Shown here: one piece after another, positions 16,284 to 25,111 of the stretch
How positions within the stretch are numbered: position 1 is the first letter of the stretch
How the letters are laid out: each line of letters starts with the position of its first letter
Assembly: GCF_000379685.1 (NCBI RefSeq)
Contig: NZ_KB903252.1
Coordinates: forward strand, 250,953-314,952
DNA length: 64,000 bases
Source: Catelliglobosispora koreensis DSM 44566
GTDB lineage: Bacteria; Actinomycetota; Actinomycetes; Mycobacteriales; Micromonosporaceae
Direction of reading: 5' to 3'
Notes under the pieces: generated by a model
What the model was told of the DNA's origin: nothing
The model's input: the letters and a program-made list of their open reading frames with translations, nothing else
The model's database searches: none
Program-made: the position numbers and the translations under genes

Positions 16284-17954
16284 GTGTTTAGCCGCCCCGG
16301 GCCAGCCAGCATTAGCGCGCATACGATCGGGATCACGCTGCGCGCCGCTCTGCTCGCCCTCCTAACGGGACTGATCTGGTTCGCCACGCGCGACCCGGCC
16401 CAGCTTTGGCTCGTCGCCGCCTTGGCGGTGGCGGCCATCCCGGCCGTACTCGCGCCACAGAACCGGTTCGCCGCGCCCATTGGCCGCACCGCCGAGATGC
16501 TGCTCGTTGGCCTGGGAGCGAGCATGGTCGCCGCCTCGGCAGACGCGGCAGGCATCGTGACCAATGGCGTTGGCGCCGCGGCGGTGTTGCCCTACTTGGC
16601 GGTGCCGCTGACGTCGGCGACGTTTCAGGGACGGTCGCTGGAATCGGCCGGTCTGCTCACCATCGCCGCGGCGACCCTTGCCGTCGCGGGCTGGCTCACG
16701 CCGGTACCAGGTGGCGGGACGCAACTGCAGCAGATCGGTTACCTCGCTGTCAGTGCGCAATGGGTGACCCTGGCCGCGATCGGCACCATCACCGCGGGCG
16801 CGATGCAGCGGGCCGTTTTGGCCAGGCGAGCGCCACAGCCCTATGCCGAGGCGACACGTCTGCTCACACAGCTGCGGCAAGTGGCCCGTCAGCTGCCTGG
16901 AGCCACGTTGGACCCGGGCAGCATCGCCGACCACCTCCTCGAAGAACTGCGCTCCATCGGCCGGGCTGACCGGGCTGCCGTGTTCGCGGCTTCCGGGGGC
17001 GGGCGGCTCGAAGTGCTTGCCCAGTTTGGGGTGGACGGTGACGCGTCGGTTCGCCCGTCTTGGGAAACGCACCTGGACGCCGACTCGGCCATCGCCGACG
17101 CGTGGGCCAGTCAGCAGCCGCAGATCTCCTCCCGCACCCAGTTGCGTTCCGTGGCACCCACCGACCCGGTGTCCGCCCTGGTGGTGCCCTTGATCGCCGG
17201 GGTGCGAACGGTCGGGCTGGTCGTCTTGGAACGTGACGGTGTCGGGGGCTATCCGCCGAGCCTGACGTACAAAATCATCGCCTCAGCGGCTCCTGCGGCG
17301 CTCAGGCTGGAGGCGGCGCTGCTCTTCGACGAGGTGCGGTCGCTGGCCACCAACGAGGAACGTCAGCGGCTCGCCCGCGAAATCCACGACGGTGTCGCCC
17401 AGGAACTAGCGATGATCGGTTACGGCATCGACAACGCTCAAGCCGGCTTGCCCGAAGGGGCGACGCAAACGGCTGAAGAGCTACGTGAGCTGCGTGCCGA
17501 GGTGACGCGCGTGATCACCGAGTTGCGGTTGAGCCTGTTCGAGCTGCGCACCGAGGTTGACCGCCACGGTGGGCTCACGGCGGCTATCGCCGAGTTCGCC
17601 CGGATCTCTGGAAACCAGGCGGGGCTCAAGGTTCACCTCAGCCTTGACGAAGCGGGACGCCTTCCCGCATCGATGGAGTCCGAGTTGCTCAGAATCGCCC
17701 AAGAAGCCATAACTAATGCCAGACGGCACGCTTTTGCGGCGAATCTTTGGGTAACGTGCACCGTTGATCCACCGTTCGCATTGATCGAAGTGTCTGATGA
17801 TGGTCAGGGGCTGCCAGACCAGCGTAGCCAGGGACGCTACGGTCTTGCGATCATGGCAGAGAGGGCGGAACGTATCCGTGGTCGGCTTGAGATCACGCCA
17901 AGAGACCCAAGCGGCACTACCGTCAGTGTTGTTGTTGGCGGCACCGCGAGGTGA
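16284..17954 (+). CDS. Membrane sensor histidine kinase with GAF domain (HisKA_3 type)
   Basis: 556 residues. Several transmembrane segments fill roughly 15-170, followed by a GAF domain (about 215-345), the HisKA_3 dimerisation helix with phospho-acceptor H368 in REIHDGVAQELA, and a HATPase_c domain (VSDDGQGLP, then GRYGLAIMAERAERI near 510-540). It transfers phosphate to the NarL-type regulator encoded 100 bp downstream. Both the neighbourhood (acyl-CoA ligase, glk, pfkA) and the domain order recall the MacS/MacR system of Streptomyces. That link is from memory and tentative. The signal sensed is unknown. Confidence 0.9.
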   Translation: MFSRPGPASISAHTIGITLRAALLALLTGLIWFATRDPAQLWLVAALAVAAIPAVLAPQNRFAAPIGRTAEMLLVGLGASMVAASADAAGIVTNGVGAAAVLPYLAVPLTSATFQGRSLESAGLLTIAAATLAVAGWLTPVPGGGTQLQQIGYLAVSAQWVTLAAIGTITAGAMQRAVLARRAPQPYAEATRLLTQLRQVARQLPGATLDPGSIADHLLEELRSIGRADRAAVFAASGGGRLEVLAQFGVDGDASVRPSWETHLDADSAIADAWASQQPQISSRTQLRSVAPTDPVSALVVPLIAGVRTVGLVVLERDGVGGYPPSLTYKIIASAAPAALRLEAALLFDEVRSLATNEERQRLAREIHDGVAQELAMIGYGIDNAQAGLPEGATQTAEELRELRAEVTRVITELRLSLFELRTEVDRHGGLTAAIAEFARISGNQAGLKVHLSLDEAGRLPASMESELLRIAQEAITNARRHAFAANLWVTCTVDPPFALIEVSDDGQGLPDQRSQGRYGLAIMAERAERIRGRLEITPRDPSGTTVSVVVGGTAR

Positions 17955-18054
17955 GGCTGGGCCGCTAGATGAAGAAAGCCGGCCAACCAGCTAACGTGTA
18001 TCACCCACGTGTTGAATCCGGGCGTGGGCGTTCCAGATAGGGAGTAAGCGGGCA

Positions 18055-18726
18055 ATGACTACCAATGCCGTGCCAGCGGGGCGCACTCGGGTCCTGCTCG
18101 TTGATGATCACGACCTGATTCGCAAGGGCCTGCGTCACGCCTTTGAACGCGATCGTCAGTTCGAGGTCGTTGGCGAGGCCGGCACGGCGGCCGAGGCCGT
18201 GCGCCAGGCCGGGGCACTTCACCCCGACGTCGTCATCATGGACCTCCGCCTGCCCGACGGCAGCGGTCTGGAAGCCACCCGCACCCTGCGCAAGTCCAGC
18301 GCCACCATGGGCATCGTCGTCCTCACCATGTACGCGGGCGACGACCAGCTCTTCGGCGCTCTTGAGGCTGGCGCTAGCGCGTTCGTGCCCAAGACGGCAC
18401 CGGCCGACGAGGTCGTGGCGGCCGCCCGCCACGCGGCCAGCGCCCCGAGTGCGTTCACCGCCGCGGATCTCGCCGAGGCGATGAAGCGCCGGCTCACGCC
18501 AAGCGGCCCACAGCTTTCCCCGCGCGAGAGCCAGGTGCTCAAGCTGCTCGCCGAGGGCATGAGCGTTTCCGGGATCGCCAAGCAGCTGTTCGTCAGCGAG
18601 TCGACGGCCAAGACGCATATCTCCAAGCTTTACGAAAAGCTTGGTGCGGCTAACCGGGCACAGGCGCTGATGACAGCCCTGCGACTCGGCCTGCTCCAGG
18701 CTCCCGACGCGCCGAACCTGAGCTGA
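18055..18726 (+). CDS. NarL/LuxR-family response regulator
   Basis: 223 residues: a receiver domain with acidic pocket DDHD near the N-terminus, phospho-acceptor D63 in IMDLRLPDG and a K in the PKTAP switch segment near 112-116, then a C-terminal LuxR helix-turn-helix (about 155-215, SPRESQVLKLLAEGMSVSGIAKQL, read in parts). It is the cognate partner of the upstream histidine kinase. GGGAG sits about 10 bases before the ATG. The HIT-family gene starts two bases after its stop, so the operon continues. Targets are unknown. Confidence 0.92.
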   Translation: MTTNAVPAGRTRVLLVDDHDLIRKGLRHAFERDRQFEVVGEAGTAAEAVRQAGALHPDVVIMDLRLPDGSGLEATRTLRKSSATMGIVVLTMYAGDDQLFGALEAGASAFVPKTAPADEVVAAARHAASAPSAFTAADLAEAMKRRLTPSGPQLSPRESQVLKLLAEGMSVSGIAKQLFVSESTAKTHISKLYEKLGAANRAQALMTALRLGLLQAPDAPNLS

Positions 18727-18728
18727 TC

Positions 18729-19253
18729 ATGGGTAAGCACTCCTCCGCTGCCCCGCTGTTGCCCGATGGCGAGCCGGACTGGCTCGCCTACGCCCGCAGC
18801 GGGGACAACCCGCTCGCCATGGCGAAGCTGCCCAGTGGCTATGTCGTCTTTGGAGACACGCAGTTTCTCCCGGGCTATTGCGTGCTGCTGTCCGATGTGG
18901 ACGATGCCGACCACCTGACCGACCTTCCGCTCACGCAACAGCAGCAGTTCCTGGCGGACATGGCTTTGGTCGGGCAGGCGATCTACAGCGCTTGCAGCGG
19001 CTACGATCCGGCGTTTCGCCGGGTGAACTATGAGATCCTCGGCAACCTTTACGAGCACCTGCACGCGCACGTGACGCCGCGCTACAGCTGGGAACCAGCC
19101 GAGTTCCGGCTGGGCCCGGTCGCGCGGTATCCGCTGGAGGACCGTAAAGCGGAGGAGTTCGACACGATCAAATCGCCGCGGGCAGAGGAATATGACGCGT
19201 TGCGCGAGGCGATCACCAACGAGATCAACCGGTTGTGCGCACTCTCCTTGTAA
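18729..19253 (+). CDS. HIT-domain protein
   Basis: 174 residues of the histidine-triad superfamily. The motif HLHAHVTPRY near 114-123 supplies the HxHxH signature; substrates are typically nucleoside phosphoramidates, dinucleoside polyphosphates or nucleotidyl-sugars. The N-terminal half contains the family's GYVVFGDTQFLPGYCVL strand pair. Its 3' end overlaps the PimB' mannosyltransferase gene by 19 bp, so both are translated from one mRNA. A role near the phosphatidylinositol mannoside pathway is inferred only from this linkage. Confidence 0.85.
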   Translation: MGKHSSAAPLLPDGEPDWLAYARSGDNPLAMAKLPSGYVVFGDTQFLPGYCVLLSDVDDADHLTDLPLTQQQQFLADMALVGQAIYSACSGYDPAFRRVNYEILGNLYEHLHAHVTPRYSWEPAEFRLGPVARYPLEDRKAEEFDTIKSPRAEEYDALREAITNEINRLCALSL

Positions 19254-20341
19254 CCAATGACTTTCCGCCTCGGCCCGGCGGAATCCAGCGCTACGTTCAC
19301 GACCTCGCCATCCGCCAGCCGGATGGCGAGCTGGTCGTTTACAGCTCTGATTGGCGTGACTCCAAGACGTTTGACGCCGAGCAGCCGTTCCCGGTGATCC
19401 GCGAGAACACGAAGGTCCTGCTGCCGACACCGCGTATTACCAAGCGCGCCAAGGAAATCGCCAAAGTCGAAGGCTGTGACCGGGTGTGGTTCGGCGCCGC
19501 CGCACCGCTCGGTCTCATGGCACGCAAGCTAAACGTCAGGGCGGTCGGCCTCACTCACGGACACGAGGTCGGCTGGGCGGCGCTTCCGCTGGCGCGCACC
19601 GCTCTCAAGCGGATCGCCGATGGCTGCGATGTGCTCACCTATCTCACCGAATATCAGCGCACCCGTCTTGCCCCGGTGACCGAAGGCCGGTGTTCGCTGG
19701 AGCGCCTGACGCCTGGCGTTGACTCCACGACCTATCACCCTGGCGTGGACGGGGGCGAGGTCCGCAGAAAATACGGGCTCGAAGACCGTCCCGTGATCGT
19801 GTGCGTGTCCCGCCTCGTGCCGCGTAAAGGGCAGGACATGCTCATTGAAGCCCTCCCCCTGGTACGCAAGCGTGTGCCCGATGCCGCCCTCCTGCTCGTG
19901 AGCGGTGGCCCGCATCGCGCCACGTTGCAGCGCATGGCCCGTGAGCACGCCGTGGCCGACCATGTGGTGCTGACCGGTTCGGTCCCGTGGGCTGAGCTGC
20001 CCGCGCACTACGCGGCCGGTGATGTCTTCGCGATGCCCTGTCGTACACGCAACGGCGGGCTCGATGTCGAAGGCCTCGGCATTGTCTACCTGGAGGCCAG
20101 CGCGATGGGGTTGCCAGTCGTCGCCGGGGATTCAGGCGGCGCACCGGATGCCGTGCTCGAGGGCAAGACCGGGTTCGTCGTTGATGGACGGTCGAAGGAA
20201 GCCGTCGCGGACCGTCTCGTCACCCTCCTCACCGATCAGGAGCTGGCCCGCCAGATGGGCGCCGCCGGTCGTGAGTGGACGGTGAACGAGTGGTCGTGGG
20301 ACTCCCGCGCGGCGACCCTGCGCGCGATGCTCAACGGCTAA
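19235..20341 (+). CDS. pimB: GDP-mannose-dependent phosphatidylinositol monomannoside mannosyltransferase
   Basis: 368 residues, GT-B glycosyltransferase of family GT4, the PimB' (Rv2188c) type. It adds the second mannose to phosphatidylinositol monomannoside at the inner membrane face. Visible motifs: the N-terminal FPPRPGGIQRYVHDLA acceptor loop, VSRLVPRKGQDMLIEAL near 190, and the nucleotide-binding EGLGIVYLEASAMGLPVVAG motif near 285. The length matches the family. GTG 19235 gives MRTLLVTNDFPPRPGG, the standard N-terminus, and lies inside the end of the HIT gene. The acceptor assignment rests on synteny with M. tuberculosis and motif similarity. Confidence 0.9.
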   Translation: MRTLLVTNDFPPRPGGIQRYVHDLAIRQPDGELVVYSSDWRDSKTFDAEQPFPVIRENTKVLLPTPRITKRAKEIAKVEGCDRVWFGAAAPLGLMARKLNVRAVGLTHGHEVGWAALPLARTALKRIADGCDVLTYLTEYQRTRLAPVTEGRCSLERLTPGVDSTTYHPGVDGGEVRRKYGLEDRPVIVCVSRLVPRKGQDMLIEALPLVRKRVPDAALLLVSGGPHRATLQRMAREHAVADHVVLTGSVPWAELPAHYAAGDVFAMPCRTRNGGLDVEGLGIVYLEASAMGLPVVAGDSGGAPDAVLEGKTGFVVDGRSKEAVADRLVTLLTDQELARQMGAAGREWTVNEWSWDSRAATLRAMLNG

Positions 20342-21566
20342 ACGCCCGGGCGGCCGCGATCCGCTCCACCGTCGTCGGATGACTTCCCCGCCACGCCTGC
20401 TCCCATGCGGGAGGGTCGGGGTCGGCTAGATTGACGAAGGCCAGCCGCTTCTGCATGGCTTCGAACGTCGCCGGATCCTGTGTCAACCGCAGCGCGTGCT
20501 CGTCAGCGCGGGCCTCGATACGCCGGGACACGAACGCTTGCAACGGTCCGCTGAACAGGCCGATGACCGTGGCGACGGCGAGCAGAAGCCCGATCGCTTG
20601 CGGCGCGGCGATCGAGTCCACGCCAGCCATACGCAGCAACCACGACCACGAGCCGAGTAGGTACAGCCCCACCACGAGCAAAGCCGCGCCCAGCGCGCCG
20701 ATCACGGTGCCCACGACCACATCCTTGTCGGCGGCGTGCCCAAGTTCATGTGCCACAACGCTTTCGACCTCGGCCGCAGGCGCCTCACGCAGCAGGGTGT
20801 CGTAAACGACGATCCGCCGCGTCGGCCCGATTCCGCTCACGTAAGCGTTTAGCGCTGTCGTGCGGCGGGACGCGTCAGCCACGAGCACGTCCTTGACGGG
20901 GACGCCATCGCGTTCGGCGAGCCGCATCAGCGACGTGCGCAACGGGCTGTCTTGCATCGGCGTGAACTTGTTGAACACCGGCTCGACGAGCACCGGGAAG
21001 ATGAAGCTCAGCAGCACGACGAGACCGGCCGCGCCAGCCGCGCCCCAGGCCCACCACCAGTTTGGGGCCAGCTTCGTCAGGCCAAAGAAACCCAGCAACG
21101 CCACGGTCGTGAAGACGAGGCCGACCGCGTACCCCTTAAGGACATCAACCCACCACCCGCCCCAATCCTGAGTGGACAGTCCATAGCGGACCATGACCGT
21201 GTGCCGCCAGGCCGCGAACGGCAGCGCCAGCAGCTCGCCGATCAGCATGATGAGCAGGCCACCGCCGAGCACCTTGGCGGGCCAAGGGCCAGGCACTAGA
21301 TTGACGATCTTCGCACCCAGGGGCGTCAAACCCAACCCCAAAGCCAAGATCAAACCCAAGACCAGCTGGGGGTACGCGATGAGCCTGCCCTCTCCCCGAA
21401 GTGCCTTGGCCTGGCTGACGCGGTCAGCGGGCAGCTCGGCCAGTGCCGCGAGCTGGTCAGCCCGCGGGGCAGGTGGCCGGTGCCACGGCACGAGGATCCA
21501 GGCGGCGACGGCCAGCCCGGCGAGCAAAACGAGGAAGGTGAGCACGGCCCAGCCACGCACGGTCAT
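20331..21566 (-). CDS. M48-family membrane metalloprotease (Ste24/CAAX protease-like)
   Basis: 411 residues. It has an N-terminal hydrophobic helix, further membrane segments through about 60-210, and the zinc motif HELGH in VVAHELGHAADKD near 275-285, followed by the third-ligand region (EARADEHAL) near 360. This order fits Ste24-type proteases, which cleave membrane proteins or peptides at the cytoplasmic face. The substrate is unknown. It converges on the PimB' gene with an 11-bp overlap. Confidence 0.88.
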   Translation of the reverse strand: MTVRGWAVLTFLVLLAGLAVAAWILVPWHRPPAPRADQLAALAELPADRVSQAKALRGEGRLIAYPQLVLGLILALGLGLTPLGAKIVNLVPGPWPAKVLGGGLLIMLIGELLALPFAAWRHTVMVRYGLSTQDWGGWWVDVLKGYAVGLVFTTVALLGFFGLTKLAPNWWWAWGAAGAAGLVVLLSFIFPVLVEPVFNKFTPMQDSPLRTSLMRLAERDGVPVKDVLVADASRRTTALNAYVSGIGPTRRIVVYDTLLREAPAAEVESVVAHELGHAADKDVVVGTVIGALGAALLVVGLYLLGSWSWLLRMAGVDSIAAPQAIGLLLAVATVIGLFSGPLQAFVSRRIEARADEHALRLTQDPATFEAMQKRLAFVNLADPDPPAWEQAWRGSHPTTVERIAAARAFSR

Positions 21567-21642
21567 CCCATGAGGGTATTCCCTGAACTGTCCCTGAAAG
21601 CGGCCGACTTAAGGTGGACGATCATCGTGAGCTGGCGCGACG

Positions 21643-23190
21643 GTGGATCGCGTGACTCAGCCAGTTGTCAAACGCAGCCCTTGGAAGAAAATTCTCATCG
21701 TTGCCCTCGTCCTTCTCCTGATCTGTTGTGGCGGCGCGGTGGCGTTCGTGACGTGGTTGCTGACCGGCAACAAGATCGACACGTTCGGCAAAGTGGATTT
21801 CGCCAACCAGCTCGCGATCCCGGCGCTGGCTCCTTCGCAGGTGGACGCGCAGGGGCGCCGTATCTTCAACCTCACGGCACAGGCCGGCCAGCACACGTTT
21901 GGTTCCGGGCGCGGTGGCAATGGCACGACGTGGGGATTCAACGGCGACTACCTCGGCCCCACGTTGCGGGCTAAGGCGGGCGAGCAGGTTGTCGTGAACG
22001 TGCACAACAAGCTCGACGAGACGACGACCGTGCACTGGCACGGCATGCACTTGCCCGCGGCGATGGATGGCGGGCCGCACCAGCTGGTTTCGGCCGGCAA
22101 GACGTGGTCTCCGACCTGGAAGATCGCGCAACCGGCGTCGACACTGTGGTATCACCCGCATCTGCACGGCGAGACCGCCGATCACGTGTACAAAGGCCTG
22201 GCGGGAATGTTCATTTTGGACGGTGACACGCCCAAGGGTTTGCCGGAAACCTATGGCGTGGACGACATTCCGCTGATCGTGCAAGACAAGGCGTTTGAGA
22301 GCAACGGAAAGCTCGACGACCGCAACCCGTTCCTTTCCGGTGTCGGCATTCTCGGCGACGAGATCGTCGTCAACGGCACGCACTCCCCCTTCCTCGATGT
22401 AACCGCGGAACGGGTCCGGCTGCGGGTGCTCAACGCGTCAAACGCCCGCGTGTTCAACTTCGGGTTCGACGACGACCGGCGCTTCGACGTCATCGGCACC
22501 GATGGTGGCCTGCTGGAAAAGCCCGTGTCGATGGACCGGCTGCAGCTGTCGGCGGGCGAGCGGGCCGAGATCGTGGTCTCGATGAAGCCCGGTGAGCGGA
22601 TCGTCCTGCGCAGCTACGACCCCGATCTGGGATCGCTGTTCGACGACCTCAAGGGCGGTGCTGACCAGTTCGACGTGCTGCAGTTGCGGGCCGCGGCGTC
22701 GCTCAAGCCCTCCGCTGCCCTGCCCGCGACGCTCACCACGATCGACCGTCTCAGCAACCCCGCTGTCACGCGCAAGTTCTCGTTGTCGGGGCACAGCATC
22801 AACGGCAAGCAGATGCAGATGAACCGCATCGACTTCGCGCCAACGGTGAACACGACCGAGGCGTGGGAAGTCTTCAACAACGACGGCGACCTGCACAGCT
22901 TCCACGTGCACGACGTGCAGTTCCAGATCCTGGCCGTGAACGGGGCACCACCACCGCCACACCTGATGGGGTGGAAGGACACCGTGCTCGTGGCGTCGGA
23001 CATGTCGTACAAGCTGATCATGAGGTTCACCGATCACGCCGACCCGAACGTGCCGTACATGTACCACTGTCACGTGCTCTACCACGAAGACGCCGGGATG
23101 ATGGGGCAGTTCGTGGTCGTCCAACCAGGACAGTCCCCCGGCACACCGCCCTCGCACGAGGACCACTCGGCACACGCGGGGCACCACTAA
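21643..23190 (+). CDS. Multicopper oxidase (CueO/SpoIIIJ-independent exported type)
   Basis: 515 residues, three-cupredoxin multicopper oxidase that oxidises Cu(I), phenols or metals with O2. A membrane anchor or signal helix (about 14-36) puts it outside the cytoplasm. Copper-ligand motifs: HWHGMHLP near 128, WYHPHLHG near 168, HSFHVHD near 420, and the T1 motif HCHVLYHEDAGMMGQF near 472-487. A His-rich tail (HEDHSAHAGHH) may also bind copper. GTG 21643 or GTG 21652 could be the start. A disrupted membrane-protein gene follows 27 bp later. Confidence 0.92.
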   Translation: MDRVTQPVVKRSPWKKILIVALVLLLICCGGAVAFVTWLLTGNKIDTFGKVDFANQLAIPALAPSQVDAQGRRIFNLTAQAGQHTFGSGRGGNGTTWGFNGDYLGPTLRAKAGEQVVVNVHNKLDETTTVHWHGMHLPAAMDGGPHQLVSAGKTWSPTWKIAQPASTLWYHPHLHGETADHVYKGLAGMFILDGDTPKGLPETYGVDDIPLIVQDKAFESNGKLDDRNPFLSGVGILGDEIVVNGTHSPFLDVTAERVRLRVLNASNARVFNFGFDDDRRFDVIGTDGGLLEKPVSMDRLQLSAGERAEIVVSMKPGERIVLRSYDPDLGSLFDDLKGGADQFDVLQLRAAASLKPSAALPATLTTIDRLSNPAVTRKFSLSGHSINGKQMQMNRIDFAPTVNTTEAWEVFNNDGDLHSFHVHDVQFQILAVNGAPPPPHLMGWKDTVLVASDMSYKLIMRFTDHADPNVPYMYHCHVLYHEDAGMMGQFVVVQPGQSPGTPPSHEDHSAHAGHH

Positions 23191-23217
23191 TGCCCTGCCG
23201 CCGGCCGTGATGCAGGG

Positions 23218-24279
23218 ATGCGTGCCCGATACGTGGTCGGCGGCCTGGCGATAGTGATCGCGGTCGCGGTGTGGGCCGTCGACATGGCGGCGTTTCAGCC
23301 CGAGGTCGAGCGGCTCACCATCGCCGAGAACAACTCCTAATTGGCGCAGCGCCCTGCACTTCTGTGCGGCGTCCAAGCAGCTACGCTGCGGACCCCGGGC
23401 CAGGGACCTTCGCCACGCGGCGATGTTCCTGGCCTTCGCGGGTCTGGTGCTCCTGGCCGAAGGCCGTCTGATCGCCGCCCTGACCGGATTCGGCGCGATG
23501 GCGGGCTGGGGAACGGCCGGCATCTTCCTTGACAAAGCCGATCTCGGCGCCTTCGGCAGCGGCATCGCGGCCGTCGTCATCGCGGCCGCTTTCGGGACAC
23601 TGGCGTGGTACTTGAACACCGCCACGATCGTGCGGCCCGACAGCCAGAGCGTTCTCTACTTCACGGCCGCTATTTGCGTTTTCTTCGTCACTTTGATGTC
23701 GTTCGCCCAGACACCGGCCGAGATCGTGCCCGGTCGGCTGGCTATCACTTCGGCGTTTGTCGCGGTGGCCTTCGTCATCGTGGCATGCGCTCTGGCGGGA
23801 ACCGCGACCGTCCATATCGGACGATGGGCCATCACGGCACTAGCGCTGAGCCTGCTGCCCCTGGGCGTGATCGCCTATCGCCGGGCCTATGGCGAACCGA
23901 TGGATCTGGACTACTGCGCCTTTACCTTCGGCCCGGCGATCGTCATGCTCGCGGCGCTGACCTGGCTCGCGGGACGGTGGCCAAAGGATCCGCGCCGCCT
24001 CGCTAGCGTGATTGCCTTGCTCCTGCTTGTCGTGCCCGTAATGGCCACGGTGGGAACGCTCATCGCTGTGCGACCAGTCTCGGCATCGCTGACGAACTGA
24101 CCGCCGCGGCCGGCAACCCAGCGGTCAGCGCGGCAGATTCGGATTTGCTCATGGGTCTAGTCGCGCTACTGGCCGGCACGTTGAACGCCTTACTGATGCT
24201 CGCGGCCACGCAGCGGCCAGTCGAGCTAGGCCTGCAAGTGGCGCCGAAGCTCGCTGATGACAGCGTGGGCGTGCGCTAA
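23218..24279 (+). pseudogene. Multi-pass membrane protein gene disrupted by two compensating frameshifts
   Basis: Three open stretches read as one protein if two shifts are allowed. 23218-23337 (frame 1) encodes an N-terminal helix (YVVGGLAIVIAVAVWAV) ending ENNS at a TAA. From 23342 the frame-2 stretch continues WRSALHFCAAS and runs to the TGA at 24098. From 24091, frame 1 resumes with DELTAAAGN and a final hydrophobic helix (LLMGLVALLAGTLNALLML) to the TAA at 24277. The first and last pieces share a frame, so the shifts cancel. The whole would be about 353 residues with seven or more helices. Causes could be sequence error, real decay or recoding. I do not recognise the family. Confidence 0.55.
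23423..24100 (+). CDS. Hypothetical membrane protein (uninterrupted central part of the disrupted gene)
   Basis: This 225-codon open frame is what an automatic caller would report. It contains about six hydrophobic segments (MFLAFAGLVLLAEG, GSGIAAVVIAAAFGTLAWY, SVLYFTAAICVFFVTLM and others) and no recognised motif. It lacks a good ribosome site at the first ATG, and coding character extends upstream to 23342. That is why I think the true gene is longer and interrupted. Confidence 0.45.
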   Translation: MFLAFAGLVLLAEGRLIAALTGFGAMAGWGTAGIFLDKADLGAFGSGIAAVVIAAAFGTLAWYLNTATIVRPDSQSVLYFTAAICVFFVTLMSFAQTPAEIVPGRLAITSAFVAVAFVIVACALAGTATVHIGRWAITALALSLLPLGVIAYRRAYGEPMDLDYCAFTFGPAIVMLAALTWLAGRWPKDPRRLASVIALLLLVVPVMATVGTLIAVRPVSASLTN

Positions 24280-24549
24280 CTCGAGGTGCAGCCGGGTCAC
24301 TTCGAACTCAAGCTGCACGATGCGGCAAGCGGCGGCAAGCGTCATGCCCAGGTCGACGACCTCCCGCGCGCGGGCCGCCCGGGCCAGATCATCGCGCGAG
24401 TAACGCCGGTGGCCGCCGCCTGAGCGGGCCGGTCGCAGCAGCCCGCTGTCACCGAGGCTGCGCAGAAACCCGGGCTGCACGCCGAGCAGGCTCGCCGCCG
24501 TGCTCATGGTGTAAAGCGGGTAACTCGCGTCATCGAATGGCTCGGTCAT
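24226..24549 (-). CDS. MerR-family regulator (HspR-like)
   Basis: 107 residues. An N-terminal MerR winged-helix motif (YTMSTAASLLGVQPGFLRSL, then SGGGHRRYSRDDL) is followed by a long coiled helix (about 65-105) for dimerisation. The YxxS-AA-LGV opening and GGxRRYS wing match the HspR branch of MerR regulators, which repress heat-shock genes. It lies directly downstream of hsp20 on the same strand with a hairpin between them, which supports a role in hsp20 control. The start ATG 24549 is preceded by CAGGAGAC. Confidence 0.87.
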   Translation of the reverse strand: MTEPFDDASYPLYTMSTAASLLGVQPGFLRSLGDSGLLRPARSGGGHRRYSRDDLARAARAREVVDLGMTLAAACRIVQLEFEVTRLHLELAHAHAVISELRRHLQA

Positions 24550-24571
24550 GCTTTTGGTCTCCTGAAAACTT

Positions 24572-24602
24572 AAGGCGGCTCCAATGTAGCTGGAGCCGCC
24601 TT
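24572..24602 (-). terminator. Terminator/attenuator between hsp20 and merR
   Basis: Perfect 12-bp arms (24572-24583, 24591-24602) with a 7-base loop. On the minus strand TTAAGTTTTC follows and then the merR ribosome site. It would end most hsp20 transcripts and let some read into merR. Confidence 0.75.
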
Positions 24603-24626
24603 ATCGCTTGAGGATCAGCCTGCTGA

Positions 24627-25052
24627 TTAGGCGGTCAGAACCTTGTTGTCCTCGCCCAGACCGACCTCGATGCGGCGGGGCTTGGCCTGCTCGGCGACCG
24701 GGATGCTCACCGTGAGCACACCGTTGTTGTAGTCAGCTTTGACAGCCTCAAGGTTCAGGCCGTCGCCGACGACGATCTGCCGGCTGTAGGTGCCGGACGG
24801 ACGCTCGGCCACCACGTAGTTGACGCCCTCGCCAGCCTCTGGCTTGCGCTCGGCGCGGACCGTCAGCGTGTTCTTCTCAGCCACCACGTCGAGGCTGCCC
24901 GGCTGGATGCCCGGGAGGTCGAAACGAAGCACGTAGGAGTCGCCGTCGCGGTAGGCGTCCATGGGCATGAGGCGCGGCGAACGGGACGTGCCCCAGACCT
25001 CGCTGGCCAACCGGTCGAAGTCGCGGAAGGGATCAAATCGCAATGAAGTCAT
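24627..25052 (-). CDS. Hsp20/alpha-crystallin family small heat-shock protein
   Basis: 141 residues, ATP-independent holdase chaperone. The alpha-crystallin domain spans about 30-130: MDAYRDGDSYVLRFDLPGI, NTLTVRAERK, the A-x-x-x-n-GVL-like signature KADYNNGVLTVSIPV, and a short C-terminal tail. An inverted CCGAG/CTCGG pair (25054-25058 and 25071-25075) flanks a TAACGT -10-like hexamer seven bases before the ATG. This could be an operator over a leaderless promoter. The neighbouring MerR protein is the likely regulator. Confidence 0.92.
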   Translation of the reverse strand: MTSLRFDPFRDFDRLASEVWGTSRSPRLMPMDAYRDGDSYVLRFDLPGIQPGSLDVVAEKNTLTVRAERKPEAGEGVNYVVAERPSGTYSRQIVVGDGLNLEAVKADYNNGVLTVSIPVAEQAKPRRIEVGLGEDNKVLTA

Positions 25053-25111
25053 ACCGAGAACGTTAGCGTGCTCGGCTCAAAAAAACTACTCCAGTCAGAT
25101 GAGATTTTCTG

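Noticed and set aside
22438..23625. Antisense open frame (395 codons) under the multicopper oxidase gene
   Set aside because: Composition is Arg/His/Ala-rich and random-looking, while the sense strand has all the copper motifs.
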